Below are positions 15,181-22,547 of a stretch of 47,775 bases of DNA, piece after piece. The position numbers were made by a program, and so were the translations under genes. The notes beneath the pieces were generated by a model. The model made no database searches and had not been told where the DNA came from. It saw only the letters and a program-made list of their open reading frames with translations. Numbering within the stretch: the stretch's first letter is position 1; every line of letters begins with the position of its first letter. The stretch comes from CAYVHB01 sp964450865 (GTDB lineage Bacteria > Bacillota > Clostridia > Saccharofermentanales > UBA5734): the NCBI GenBank assembly GCA_964450865.1, contig CAYVHB010000024.1:1-47775 (forward strand), written 5' to 3'.

Positions 15181-15939
15181 TCAACTTTGCGCTTGAGCCA
15201 GGTCTGCAGGTAACAGGTGCGCCGCGGCTGCAGCATCAAGGTAGCAAATAGCCTGCTGGCAGTTGCGCAGCAGGCTGGCCGGCACAGCAGGTGTGACAGG
15301 GCCACGGATAACCTCGGCCATGATAGCGGCTTTGGCTGGACCGCTGGCCTGCAACAGGATCTGCCGGCTTTGCAGCAGGTCAGCCAGGCCAAGGGTGATG
15401 CCACTCTCCAGTAAGGGCATTCGCTGGGCTGAGAAATATTTCTGCCCGACCAGGCGAGTCTGGGCTGTCAGCGTTACAACCTGGGAGCGCGCGGCCGGAT
15501 CACAGCCGGGCTCATTCATGCCGAGGTGGCCATTACGCCCCACCCCCAGCAGCAGACCGTCAATGGGACCCTGCTCATCCAGATAGTGATCAAGACGCTG
15601 GCATTCTCGCGCCAGGTCGGCCGCAACGGCATCAAAAAAAGTGATCTGACCGGGTGCAATGCCCAGTGGTCCAAAGAACTGGCTCTGCAGGAAGTGGCGA
15701 CAGCTGCCGGGATAGCTGGCTGCCAGGCCTGCCCATTCATCCAGCCCGACAAAGCGGACCGAACGAAAATCAACCGCTGCAGCCTGGCTGATAGCCTCGA
15801 CGCGGGCAAAAGTCAGGCGCTGGGTATCACCGGCCGCCAGGCATAGCAGGGCGGCCGGTTGCTGCCGGACGATTGAAACAAGCCAGTCGGCGGCAACGGC
15901 AGCCATTGCTTCTTCGCTGGGGAAAACCTGAATATGCAT
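15181..15939 (-). CDS. Glucosamine/galactosamine-6-phosphate deaminase-like protein (NagB/AgaI family)
   Basis: A 252-residue NagB/6-phosphogluconolactonase-fold protein. Family marks are FVGLDEW (63-69), matching the catalytic Asp region of NagB, and LLLGVGRNGHLGMNEPG, matching the active-site loop. In E. coli NagB this loop reads GNDGH with a catalytic Asp; here that position is Asn (RNGH), as I recall from AgaI-like galactosamine-6-phosphate deaminases. It probably converts an amino-sugar 6-phosphate to a keto-hexose phosphate plus ammonia in the cytosol. Start ATG at 15939 follows a GGAAAGGAAG-type site. It sits 54 bases after the PfkB kinase gene in the sugar operon, so kinase then deaminase would be consecutive steps. 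Confidence 0.82.
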   Translation of the reverse strand: MHIQVFPSEEAMAAVAADWLVSIVRQQPAALLCLAAGDTQRLTFARVEAISQAAAVDFRSVRFVGLDEWAGLAASYPGSCRHFLQSQFFGPLGIAPGQITFFDAVAADLARECQRLDHYLDEQGPIDGLLLGVGRNGHLGMNEPGCDPAARSQVVTLTAQTRLVGQKYFSAQRMPLLESGITLGLADLLQSRQILLQASGPAKAAIMAEVIRGPVTPAVPASLLRNCQQAICYLDAAAAAHLLPADLAQAQS

Positions 15940-15958
15940 GCTCGTTATCTTCCTTTCC

Positions 15959-16034
15959 GGCTGAACCGGCCGTCTGCAGGCTTTCTCGCGCGGTCAGGCT
16001 GAGCCAGCCGTCTGTAGGCTTTCCACCGCGGCCA
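15959..16034. repeat. 38-base tandem duplication across the PfkB stop codon
   Basis: 15997-16034, which encodes the last residues of the kinase (AAVESLQTAGSA), is repeated at 15959-15996 immediately after it, 31 of 38 bases the same. On the minus strand the stop TGA is the first codon of the second copy, corresponding to TGG in the first. A short third piece (GGCTGAAC) begins at 16035. Confidence 0.85.
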
Positions 16035-16914
16035 GGCTGAACGCTGCATCAACACCGCCATAGAAGGTGACAGCGAGAGCCCCGGCAGCAGTGGCCAGAC
16101 GGGCACATTCATCCGGCGGCCAGCCGGCCAGCAGGCCATGGATAAAACCAGCGCAGAAAATATCGCCGGCTCCGGTGGTATCTTTCACCTCGGGGACCGG
16201 CACAGCTGGCACCTGCCAGCGCTGCTGTCCCTGGCCAACGATGCAACCCTGAGCGCCACGCTTGACGACAGCCAGCTGCGTCAGGCCCGTCAGAAAATCG
16301 AGAGACTCTTCGGCCCGTTCACAGCCGGTCAGGCGGCTGGCTTCGAGTTCATTGGTGAAAAAAACCGTACAGGCCGCCAGGACCGGTCGCACATCAGCCA
16401 ACTCCAGGTCTTCCTCCCAGGCCATGTCAATGGATAGCCATTTACCGGCATCACGGGCCAATTCGTGAATCCGGTAGTCGCGGCAATCGCGGATGCTGGC
16501 ATGAACCAGCCGGCAAGCCGGCAGCCAGCCCTGCAAGGTATCGATCAGATCATCGTGATCCCACTGACCGAAGTAGGTGGCAAAAGCCCGGTCCCGGGGA
16601 CCGGACAGCACAGCTGTGACGGGCGTGCGGACAGACGGTCCGCCGAGCACAGGCGCCAGGTTCAGGCCCAGTTCAGCCAGCTGGCGGCGCACGAGCAGTC
16701 CCGCCGGATCCTCACCGAGCGCTGTCACCAGGGAGACACGCCGGCCGAGCTGCTGCAAGGCGACAGCAAAGTTGGCCGCACCACCCGGTTTGATCAGAAA
16801 ATCCCGGCTGGCTACCTCCTCGCCAAAAGCCGGCAGACGGGGCAGGCCGGGGAAAATAAAATCAGCGCTGGCTATACCGCTGACCAGCACATCGCAAGCT
16901 GGCTTCATGTCCAT
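15994..16914 (-). CDS. PfkB-family carbohydrate kinase
   Basis: A 306-residue ribokinase-fold kinase that should phosphorylate a sugar or amino sugar with ATP. The N-terminal PfkB region has KPGGAANFAVAL (42-53) and the C-terminal signature is DTTGAGDIFCAG (245-256) with catalytic Asp251. It overlaps the GH4 gene end by 10 bases; an alternative ATG at 16908 overlaps the GH4 stop as ATGA, the usual coupling arrangement, and would shorten the protein by two residues. Downstream is the deaminase gene. In an ABC (non-PTS) import pathway this enzyme would supply the 6-phosphate needed by the deaminase. The actual sugar cannot be read from sequence. The last 38 bases of the gene are duplicated past its stop. 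Confidence 0.88.
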   Translation of the reverse strand: MDMKPACDVLVSGIASADFIFPGLPRLPAFGEEVASRDFLIKPGGAANFAVALQQLGRRVSLVTALGEDPAGLLVRRQLAELGLNLAPVLGGPSVRTPVTAVLSGPRDRAFATYFGQWDHDDLIDTLQGWLPACRLVHASIRDCRDYRIHELARDAGKWLSIDMAWEEDLELADVRPVLAACTVFFTNELEASRLTGCERAEESLDFLTGLTQLAVVKRGAQGCIVGQGQQRWQVPAVPVPEVKDTTGAGDIFCAGFIHGLLAGWPPDECARLATAAGALAVTFYGGVDAAFSLAAVESLQTAGSA

Positions 16915-18278
16915 TCGCCTACGAATTCGCGATGGGCCTGCAGGTAGGCTTCGACCAGTTTGTCAGCCAGGGTATAGGAATTAACCAGGGGATGGACCAT
17001 CAGGCTCAGCTTGGCCAGCCGGCGATCACGGCGGGCAATTGCTTCGACGGCCAGCCGTTCAAAAAGCTTGACCTGACGAATCAGGTACATCTGTAATTCA
17101 CTGACTTCACCAATCGGGATCGGATGGGCCCCGTCGCGGTCAATATTGCAGGTGATCTCTACGACATCATCAGCAGCCAGGCCATGGATCGCGCCCTGAT
17201 TGGGCACCGACAGTACCATCTGATAAGGCTGGCCGGACTGCATGGCGGCAATCAGGCCCAGGGCCACGCCGGCATAACCGCCTTCATCCTGTTCAAGATT
17301 GGCCAGATCCAGAGAAACGGGGACGGGTTCGCGCTGACTGCCCGATTCAATAGCCATGTAACTGTTGTTGCGCAGCTGATAATAATGCAGATAAATGGCG
17401 GCAGCCTGCTCGAAATCCCGATCCATGTCCAGAGGTGCCAGCCTGGCGTGCATCATCTGATTGATTGCGGCAATTGTTTCGCCCCGCGTCTGGCTGCCGC
17501 GCAGGATATTGGCAATAGCTTCCTCCCGGTTATAGTAGTAATAAAGATAACCGTTGAAGATCATGCCTTGGGCCTGGGCCAGGGCCGGGCGGAAGAAGCG
17601 CATCTCGGTCCGCTGGTAGAGCTCGGGATCGAAAAGCAGCTCGGGCAGCAAATCACGTCCCGCCCAGCGGACTTTCCGGTACCAGGACAGATGATTCAGG
17701 CCGAAGCACTCGACCTGGATACTGCCGGGTGCGGCGCCGACCAGCTGTTCAAGTTCATGAATGGTTTCTGCCGGTCCGTCACAGATGCCATAGACCTGAT
17801 TATACCCGGCACTGCGTAAAGCCTGCGTAACCAGGCCAGATGGATTGGTGAAATTGAAAATCAGGGCTCCAGGCCGGGCATGCTGCTGAATCAACTGGCA
17901 ATACTTGAGCAAGGCCGGAATGGAACGCATGGCCATGGCAAAACCACCGGCCCCGGTCGTTTCCTGGCCGAGAATGCCCAGATCCAGCGCGATACGCTCA
18001 TCATGGATCCGTCCCTGGTCTTGGCCGACACGCAAGGTCGTAATGATATAATCGGCATCGCGAACAGCCACGACGGCATCGGTTGTCAGGTCAAAGGCTA
18101 CCGTTTGATCGATCTGTCGGGCGACATGGCGGGCCAGGCCGCCATAGATGCGCAATTTTTCCGCGTCCTGGTCCATGAAGACCACTTCGTCGATTTGCAG
18201 CCGGGCAGCCTGACCCAGGATCGAACGGGCCAGGATGGGCGAACGGACGCCGCCACCACCGAGCACGGCCAGTTTCAT
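16905..18278 (-). CDS. Glycoside hydrolase family 4 enzyme
   Basis: A 457-residue NAD+- and metal-dependent GH4 glycosidase. It begins with the Rossmann stretch MKLAVLGGGGVRSP. Further marks are GQETTGAGGF (104-113), NFTNPSG (142-148), the metal Cys166 in GICDGPAET and His196 in GLNHLSW. GH4 enzymes work by oxidation-elimination and include 6-phospho-glucosidases, alpha-galactosidases and glucuronidases. Closest in look to the 6-phospho-beta-glucosidase branch, but the transporter here is ABC type and gives unphosphorylated sugar, so the true substrate may be an unphosphorylated or amino-sugar disaccharide. The ATG follows AGGGGAG by 8 bases. It lies between the MalG-type permease and the kinase in the operon. 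Confidence 0.9.
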   Translation of the reverse strand: MKLAVLGGGGVRSPILARSILGQAARLQIDEVVFMDQDAEKLRIYGGLARHVARQIDQTVAFDLTTDAVVAVRDADYIITTLRVGQDQGRIHDERIALDLGILGQETTGAGGFAMAMRSIPALLKYCQLIQQHARPGALIFNFTNPSGLVTQALRSAGYNQVYGICDGPAETIHELEQLVGAAPGSIQVECFGLNHLSWYRKVRWAGRDLLPELLFDPELYQRTEMRFFRPALAQAQGMIFNGYLYYYYNREEAIANILRGSQTRGETIAAINQMMHARLAPLDMDRDFEQAAAIYLHYYQLRNNSYMAIESGSQREPVPVSLDLANLEQDEGGYAGVALGLIAAMQSGQPYQMVLSVPNQGAIHGLAADDVVEITCNIDRDGAHPIPIGEVSELQMYLIRQVKLFERLAVEAIARRDRRLAKLSLMVHPLVNSYTLADKLVEAYLQAHREFVGEWT

Positions 18279-18316
18279 GTAGATTCACTCCCCTTTCATC
18301 TCTGAAAAACTGTCAA

Positions 18317-18400
18317 ACCCCTTGTCGGCGCCGGCTGTCATCCCGCCAGCAATCGGATGCCGGCTGTTACCCCTTGACGGCGCCGGCTGTCATTCCGCCA
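18317..18400. repeat. Duplicated 3' end of the MalG-type permease gene
   Basis: 18369-18400, coding the permease C-terminus (GGMTAGAVKG and stop), is repeated at 18317-18348, 52 bases further downstream of the gene, with 30 of 32 bases the same. The copy would read GGMTAGADKG, then continue out of gene context. A third partial copy (GCCGGCTGTTA) spans the stop itself. It occupies most of the gap between this gene and GH4. Confidence 0.85.
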
Positions 18401-19425
18401 ACCACCTGTTTTTGCAAAAATACATAGACCAGGATACTGGGAATGATGACCACAACGATGGCAGCAAACATGGCGGTGTAGTTGAAACTAAATTGCGACT
18501 TGAAATAATTGAGGGCAATCGGCAGCGTCCGGCTCTGATTGGCGTTGGTCAGCACCAGGGCATACAGGAATTCATTCCAGCCCATCAGGAATTGCAGGAC
18601 AGCAGCGGTAGCCAGGCCCGGACGGGCAGATGGCAGGATGATCAGCTGATAGGTGCGAAAGAATCCCGCACCGTCGATATAGGCAGCTTCCTGCATGGAG
18701 CGGGGCAAACTGAGGAAGTATCCACGCATGATAAACAAGGTGGTCGGCAACCCCAGCGAAGAATAAACCAGGATCAGGCCACTCAGCCGATTATAAAGAC
18801 CCAGCTGATTGACGACCGCATAAACGGGGTGGATCAGCGCGGTCATCGGCAGCAGCAGCGAAGTTGACAGGAGCACGATGATCAGGTTTTTCCCACGGAA
18901 TTTGAACCAGGCTATAACATAGGCCGCCATGGATACGAGGTAAACGTTGAGAACCGTACTGACGACAGTGACGATGACACTGTTGCGATAAAAGGTCAGG
19001 ATCGGGGCGATCTTGAAGGCAACGCGATAACCATCGAGGCTCAGGCGAGTCGGCAAGGAGATAGCCGAATTCATGATCTGGGCATTTGTTTTAAAAGATG
19101 ACATAAAAACCCAGATAACGGGGATGACCGAAAGCAAAGTAACGCCGGCCAGCAAGATGGATATCAGAACTTGCTGCAGCGGACTCAGATCCCGACGCAG
19201 TTTGCGCCGCCGGCGGCGCAGCATAGCCTGATGACTGTGTGAATTCAGGCGGGCCGTCAGGGCATCTGATTTCGGCGCCGACTGCGCAGGCTGTTCCGAA
19301 GATTGCGCACGACGATAGGTGGACCGGTCTGGGGATTGTGCCGGCGGCTGATTCAGGTGGTGCTTCTGGGGTTGACCCGGTTTTTGCTTGTGGGATTGAT
19401 TCATTGATTGATCCAGACCATCCAT
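18367..19425 (-). CDS. Carbohydrate ABC transporter permease, MalG type
   Basis: A 352-residue inner permease of a CUT1 sugar importer. The core (about 80-352) has six helices and the EAA loop EAAYIDGAGFFRTY...P that docks the ATPase, and ends in the family hallmark GGMTAGAVKG. The first 70 residues are an unusual Gln/Ser/His/Pro-rich hydrophilic tail with an Arg-rich stretch (LRRRRRKLRR) just before helix 1, much longer than the usual 10-20 residues. The start is firm: AAGGAGG lies about 7 bases before the ATG. It is 13 bases from the MalF-type gene. No ATPase gene is in the operon, so a shared MsmK-type ATPase elsewhere is expected. Confidence 0.92.
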   Translation of the reverse strand: MDGLDQSMNQSHKQKPGQPQKHHLNQPPAQSPDRSTYRRAQSSEQPAQSAPKSDALTARLNSHSHQAMLRRRRRKLRRDLSPLQQVLISILLAGVTLLSVIPVIWVFMSSFKTNAQIMNSAISLPTRLSLDGYRVAFKIAPILTFYRNSVIVTVVSTVLNVYLVSMAAYVIAWFKFRGKNLIIVLLSTSLLLPMTALIHPVYAVVNQLGLYNRLSGLILVYSSLGLPTTLFIMRGYFLSLPRSMQEAAYIDGAGFFRTYQLIILPSARPGLATAAVLQFLMGWNEFLYALVLTNANQSRTLPIALNYFKSQFSFNYTAMFAAIVVVIIPSILVYVFLQKQVVGGMTAGAVKG

Positions 19426-19438
19426 CCGTCAGCCTCCT

Positions 19439-20314
19439 TCACGTGCTGTCTGAGCCGCCAGCCAGGAAAATCCGGTTGACCGTGACGATCAGCGCAACAC
19501 CGAGCAGAATCGTAAACACACCAATTGTGTTGGCCAGACCATAGTTTTGCTCGATCAGGGCTGTCTTATAAATCAGCAGCGGCAGATTCAGGGTCGTAAT
19601 GCCGGGACCGCCGTTGGTCGTCATGAAGATCAGCTCAAACTCCTTGAGCATGCTGGTCGCCGCGAGGATGACACACGTGCCGATGGTATTGCGGATCAGC
19701 GGCAGGGTGATATACCAGTCCATGCGCCAGCCGGCTGCGCCATCCATGCGGGCTGATTCAAAGACATCATCGGAGATTGCCGCAATATCGGCCAGGATCA
19801 GGATGGTCACGAGACCGGCGAAGACCAGCCAGGTAAAGGTTGTGGTCAGGAATGCATGATCGACGTACCAGTTTACCGAAAAATCAGGAAAGCCCAAAAG
19901 CCGGACCAGGCCATTGACCAGACCCCGCTGGGAGTCAAAGACATTGAGATAAATGATACCCAGCGCCGCCAGCGAGACAATATTGGGCAGCATGTAAGCC
20001 GTGCGCACAAATTTCCAGGCAAAGGGCCGGCGATACAGGCCGAGGGCAACCAGCAGGCCCAGGCCCACGTGAACGGTGATCTGCAGGGCTATCCAGATCA
20101 TGGTATTGAGCAGCGCCTTGATGAATTCACGACTGGCCAGATTCCCAGAGAAAAGCTGCAGATAATTGCCCAGCCCACGAAAATTAAACTTGGCATAAGT
20201 ATAATCAAAAAAAGATGTCACACTGACCGTGGCGATTGGCAAAGCATAGATCAGTAAAAACAAGAGCAGCGTCGGCAGCAGGAAAAGTACAATCCAGATT
20301 TTGTTGATGCGCAC
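19439..20314 (-). CDS. Carbohydrate ABC transporter permease, MalF type
   Basis: A 291-residue inner permease pairing with the MalG-type protein. It shows six helices, a first helix right after the N-terminus (IWIVLFLLPTLLLFLLIY), and the EAA loop ESARMDGAAGWRMDWYITLPLI near residues 195-216. The start is taken as GTG at 20314 (reading MRINKIW), with GGGGAG 8 bases upstream; an upstream in-frame ATG at 20392 would place the start inside a hairpin repeat and is rejected. It lies downstream of the binding-protein gene, separated by a 250-base gap with a duplicated hairpin that may stop or slow transcription so that more binding protein than permease is made. Confidence 0.92.
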   Translation of the reverse strand: MRINKIWIVLFLLPTLLLFLLIYALPIATVSVTSFFDYTYAKFNFRGLGNYLQLFSGNLASREFIKALLNTMIWIALQITVHVGLGLLVALGLYRRPFAWKFVRTAYMLPNIVSLAALGIIYLNVFDSQRGLVNGLVRLLGFPDFSVNWYVDHAFLTTTFTWLVFAGLVTILILADIAAISDDVFESARMDGAAGWRMDWYITLPLIRNTIGTCVILAATSMLKEFELIFMTTNGGPGITTLNLPLLIYKTALIEQNYGLANTIGVFTILLGVALIVTVNRIFLAGGSDST

Positions 20315-20346
20315 GTTGCTCACTCCCCTTTTATGCGGACTCTGAC

Positions 20347-20457
20347 GCGGATGGGCTGGCGAATCACGACCGTTGGCACACGTCGCCAGCAATCTTGCTG
20401 CTTTGCATGCGGATGGGCTGGCGAATCACGACCATTGGCACGCGTCGCCAGCCCATC
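20347..20457 (-). repeat. 44-base direct repeat with strong hairpin between binding protein and permease genes
   Basis: 20347-20390 and 20409-20452 are nearly the same 44 bases. The second unit can fold with a perfect 13-pair stem (20412-20424 with 20445-20457, GATGGGCTGGCGA) and a 20-base loop; the first forms a shorter one. In sugar ABC operons a hairpin here often protects or limits transcripts after the binding-protein gene. Confidence 0.7.
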
Positions 20458-20565
20458 GCCTTACATGACTGAATCGAATGGACTTACTGAAGTAGATGAC
20501 TGACAAGTGATCCGTTCCTGCAGTCTGTCTGCATCATGATCCAGGCCAGCTTGGCCGGACCCTGT

Positions 20566-21924
20566 TCAGTTCTTGCCGGCGGTTTCGGTGAGAACCTTGG
20601 CCAGCTCGGCCGGAGTCATCTTGCCGCGGGCAAAATCAGGATAGTAGGAAGTAATGGCGTCGAGCACGTTCGGATACCAGAGAGCCTGATAGTAATTGTA
20701 CTCCACCTTGGCGGTCTTGGCCTGTTCGAGCAGACTGGCCAGGATCGGCTGGCTCTTGGTCACGTCGCCGCTCAATGAAACGGTTGTGGAGGCCGGGACT
20801 CGACCGATCATGGCCAGGGCCATGGACTCGATCTCATTGCTGGTAAAGAACTTGATCGCCTCAACAGCCGCGTCCTGGTGTTCTTTGTCTTTCGATGCGA
20901 CAAAGTAGCCAAGCATTGGCGAATTGAAGACACCGTCATTGGGGTAGATCGCGACGCCGACCTTGTCGGCAAAGCCCTTGGGGGCCTTTGTTTCGTCATT
21001 GAAGTCGCTGATCATCCACGGTCCGTTGGCAATCATCGCGGTCGTGCCGCTCAGGAAATTGTTGGCTCCGTTCTCATATTTGCCGCCAACAGCATCCTTG
21101 GTGGAATACTTGGTGAACATCGTCTGGATCAGCTTCAGGCCATCCAGGACTTCCGGTTTATTGTAGTCCTTGGGGTTCATCTGATTCATAAAGGTCTTGC
21201 CGGCTTCGGAAGATGTGGCCAGGATTGAGCTGAGCCAGAGGTTGGTCAGCCAGGCCGAGTCAGCCGTATCCATGGACAGCGGTGTGATACCAGCTGCTTT
21301 CAGCTTGTCACAGACCTTGACGAATTCGTCCCAGGTCTTGGCCGGCTGGACACCGGCCTTGGCGAAGAGTTCCTTATTATAGAAATAGCCCATGATCCCT
21401 TTTTCATCCGGTAGCGAATAGACCTTGCCGCCCCGGCTGTTAAAGTCAAGTGTAATCTGATCAAATGAAGCCTTCCAGGTTGGATCGGCATTCAGATAGG
21501 GAGTCAGGTCGGTAACGGCATTTTTCTCCAGGGCCATATCCAGCAGATTATAGCCACCGGCATAGACGATGTCAGGCAGTTCATTCGCCGACAGCAGGAT
21601 CTTCATTTTGTCAACATAGGCCTGATCGCCCGGGATTTCTTCAATTTCAATCTTGATTTTACCAGCATATTTGGCATTGAATCGTTTGACAATTTCAGCC
21701 AGGACCGGAGCTGACGAGTTGACACCGACCTGGAAAGTCGGATATTTGAGAACAACTTCTTTGGCTGCAGTGGTGGTCGGGGCGGTCGTTGTCGTCTGGC
21801 CGGATGTCGGCCCGGCCGTTGTGGTGGTTGTTGTTGTCGTTGTGCCGCCGCAGCCGGCTACAGCCAGGAACAGGGTACAGACCAGAACAAGGCTAAGCAA
21901 GATTGTAAATCGTCTGTGTCTCAT
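20566..21924 (-). CDS. Sugar-binding lipoprotein of the ABC importer
   Basis: A 452-residue extracellular solute-binding protein (family 1). The signal peptide ends in the lipobox LAVAGCGG with lipid-bearing Cys25. A Thr-rich linker (about 28-55, long Thr runs) tethers the domain. The mature part has the family pattern, with DIVYAGGYN, a GIMGYFYNKELFAKAG strand and MIANGPWMISD. The ATG at 21924 follows AGGAGG by 6 bases; an in-frame ATG at 21957 precedes that site. It heads the minus-strand sugar operon and is transcribed away from the sensor kinase. It should capture an oligosaccharide outside the membrane and deliver it to the two permeases. A 15-base piece of its 3' end reappears past the stop (20544-20558). 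Confidence 0.93.
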   Translation of the reverse strand: MRHRRFTILLSLVLVCTLFLAVAGCGGTTTTTTTTTAGPTSGQTTTTAPTTTAAKEVVLKYPTFQVGVNSSAPVLAEIVKRFNAKYAGKIKIEIEEIPGDQAYVDKMKILLSANELPDIVYAGGYNLLDMALEKNAVTDLTPYLNADPTWKASFDQITLDFNSRGGKVYSLPDEKGIMGYFYNKELFAKAGVQPAKTWDEFVKVCDKLKAAGITPLSMDTADSAWLTNLWLSSILATSSEAGKTFMNQMNPKDYNKPEVLDGLKLIQTMFTKYSTKDAVGGKYENGANNFLSGTTAMIANGPWMISDFNDETKAPKGFADKVGVAIYPNDGVFNSPMLGYFVASKDKEHQDAAVEAIKFFTSNEIESMALAMIGRVPASTTVSLSGDVTKSQPILASLLEQAKTAKVEYNYYQALWYPNVLDAITSYYPDFARGKMTPAELAKVLTETAGKN

Positions 21925-21939
21925 CTTTTGCCTCCTTTG

Positions 21940-22044
21940 ATCAGGGGTGTCAGTCATGGCGGGTAATCAGGGGTGTCTGTTGTAAAGAGCGACCATGAGT
22001 GGCTGTCGTGGTAATTGACCATGAGCGGGTGTCGGGGCAAGCGA
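21940..22044 (-). repeat. Four degenerate ~26-base repeats in the leader of the binding-protein gene
   Basis: Units begin at 21940, 21966, 21992 and 22019. The first two share ATCAGGGGTGTC, the last two share ACCATGAG-N-GG-N-TGTCG. They lie directly upstream of the ribosome site. They could be operator or RNA-binding repeats, or another local duplication. Confidence 0.5.
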
Positions 22045-22298
22045 GTTCAGGATTCGGGCAATGGAAAAATAACGGGGGACTGCCGGGACAAGCCGGCAGA
22101 TGAATGCTCCAGGATTGCCCCGGCAAGCATCCGGTTGAATAAAATTGAAAAAGATGGGTGTTGGAGCCCTGATTTAATTAAAAGTCAAAATCCCCGGTTT
22201 TGCCTAGGCGCTCGCTTGCCTCATCCTGTGATAATCTTGCCCGACCCGCTTGCAAGACGTGTCTGTATCAGCGGATCATGTCCAAAATAAAGAATATT

Positions 22299-22315
22299 TT
22301 GTCATTTCTTGTAAT
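22299..22315. promoter_or_regulatory. Candidate regulator site TTGTCATTTCTTGTAAT
   Basis: In the 623-base gap between the divergent binding-protein and sensor-kinase genes. It matches 15 of 17 bases of a site at 30487-30503 and resembles 30403-30420 and 26398-26415. AraC-type regulators bind sites of about this length; the link to the response regulator at 24611 is inference. The rest of the gap shows a small hairpin (CTGCCGG/CCGGCAG near 22080-22100) and no gene. Confidence 0.4.
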
Positions 22316-22461
22316 CTGTTGCCAATAAACCAGGCCGACAGTCTGGAAGTGCGGCAGGCCCGATAATTTACATGGTTCGCCGGGTTCGTGGGCCTTGTCC
22401 CCGGGTATCGCGTGGCGGACGTCGGCTGGCAGATTGGGGGGCTCGTTGGAAAACGTAGCCA

Positions 22462-22470
22462 TGATATAAT
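22462..22470 (+). promoter_or_regulatory. Extended -10 promoter of the sensor kinase gene
   Basis: TGATATAAT is a perfect TGn-TATAAT element 78 bases before the chosen start. No good -35 is present, as is usual for extended -10 promoters. A 13-base tandem repeat (CCGGTGTATAGAA, 22505-22530) lies between it and the ribosome site. Confidence 0.5.
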
Positions 22471-22547
22471 TCAGGTAAGGCAACTTATAACACCACCAGC
22501 TATTCCGGTGTATAGAACCGGTGTTTAGAATTGGAAGGTTCATGGCC

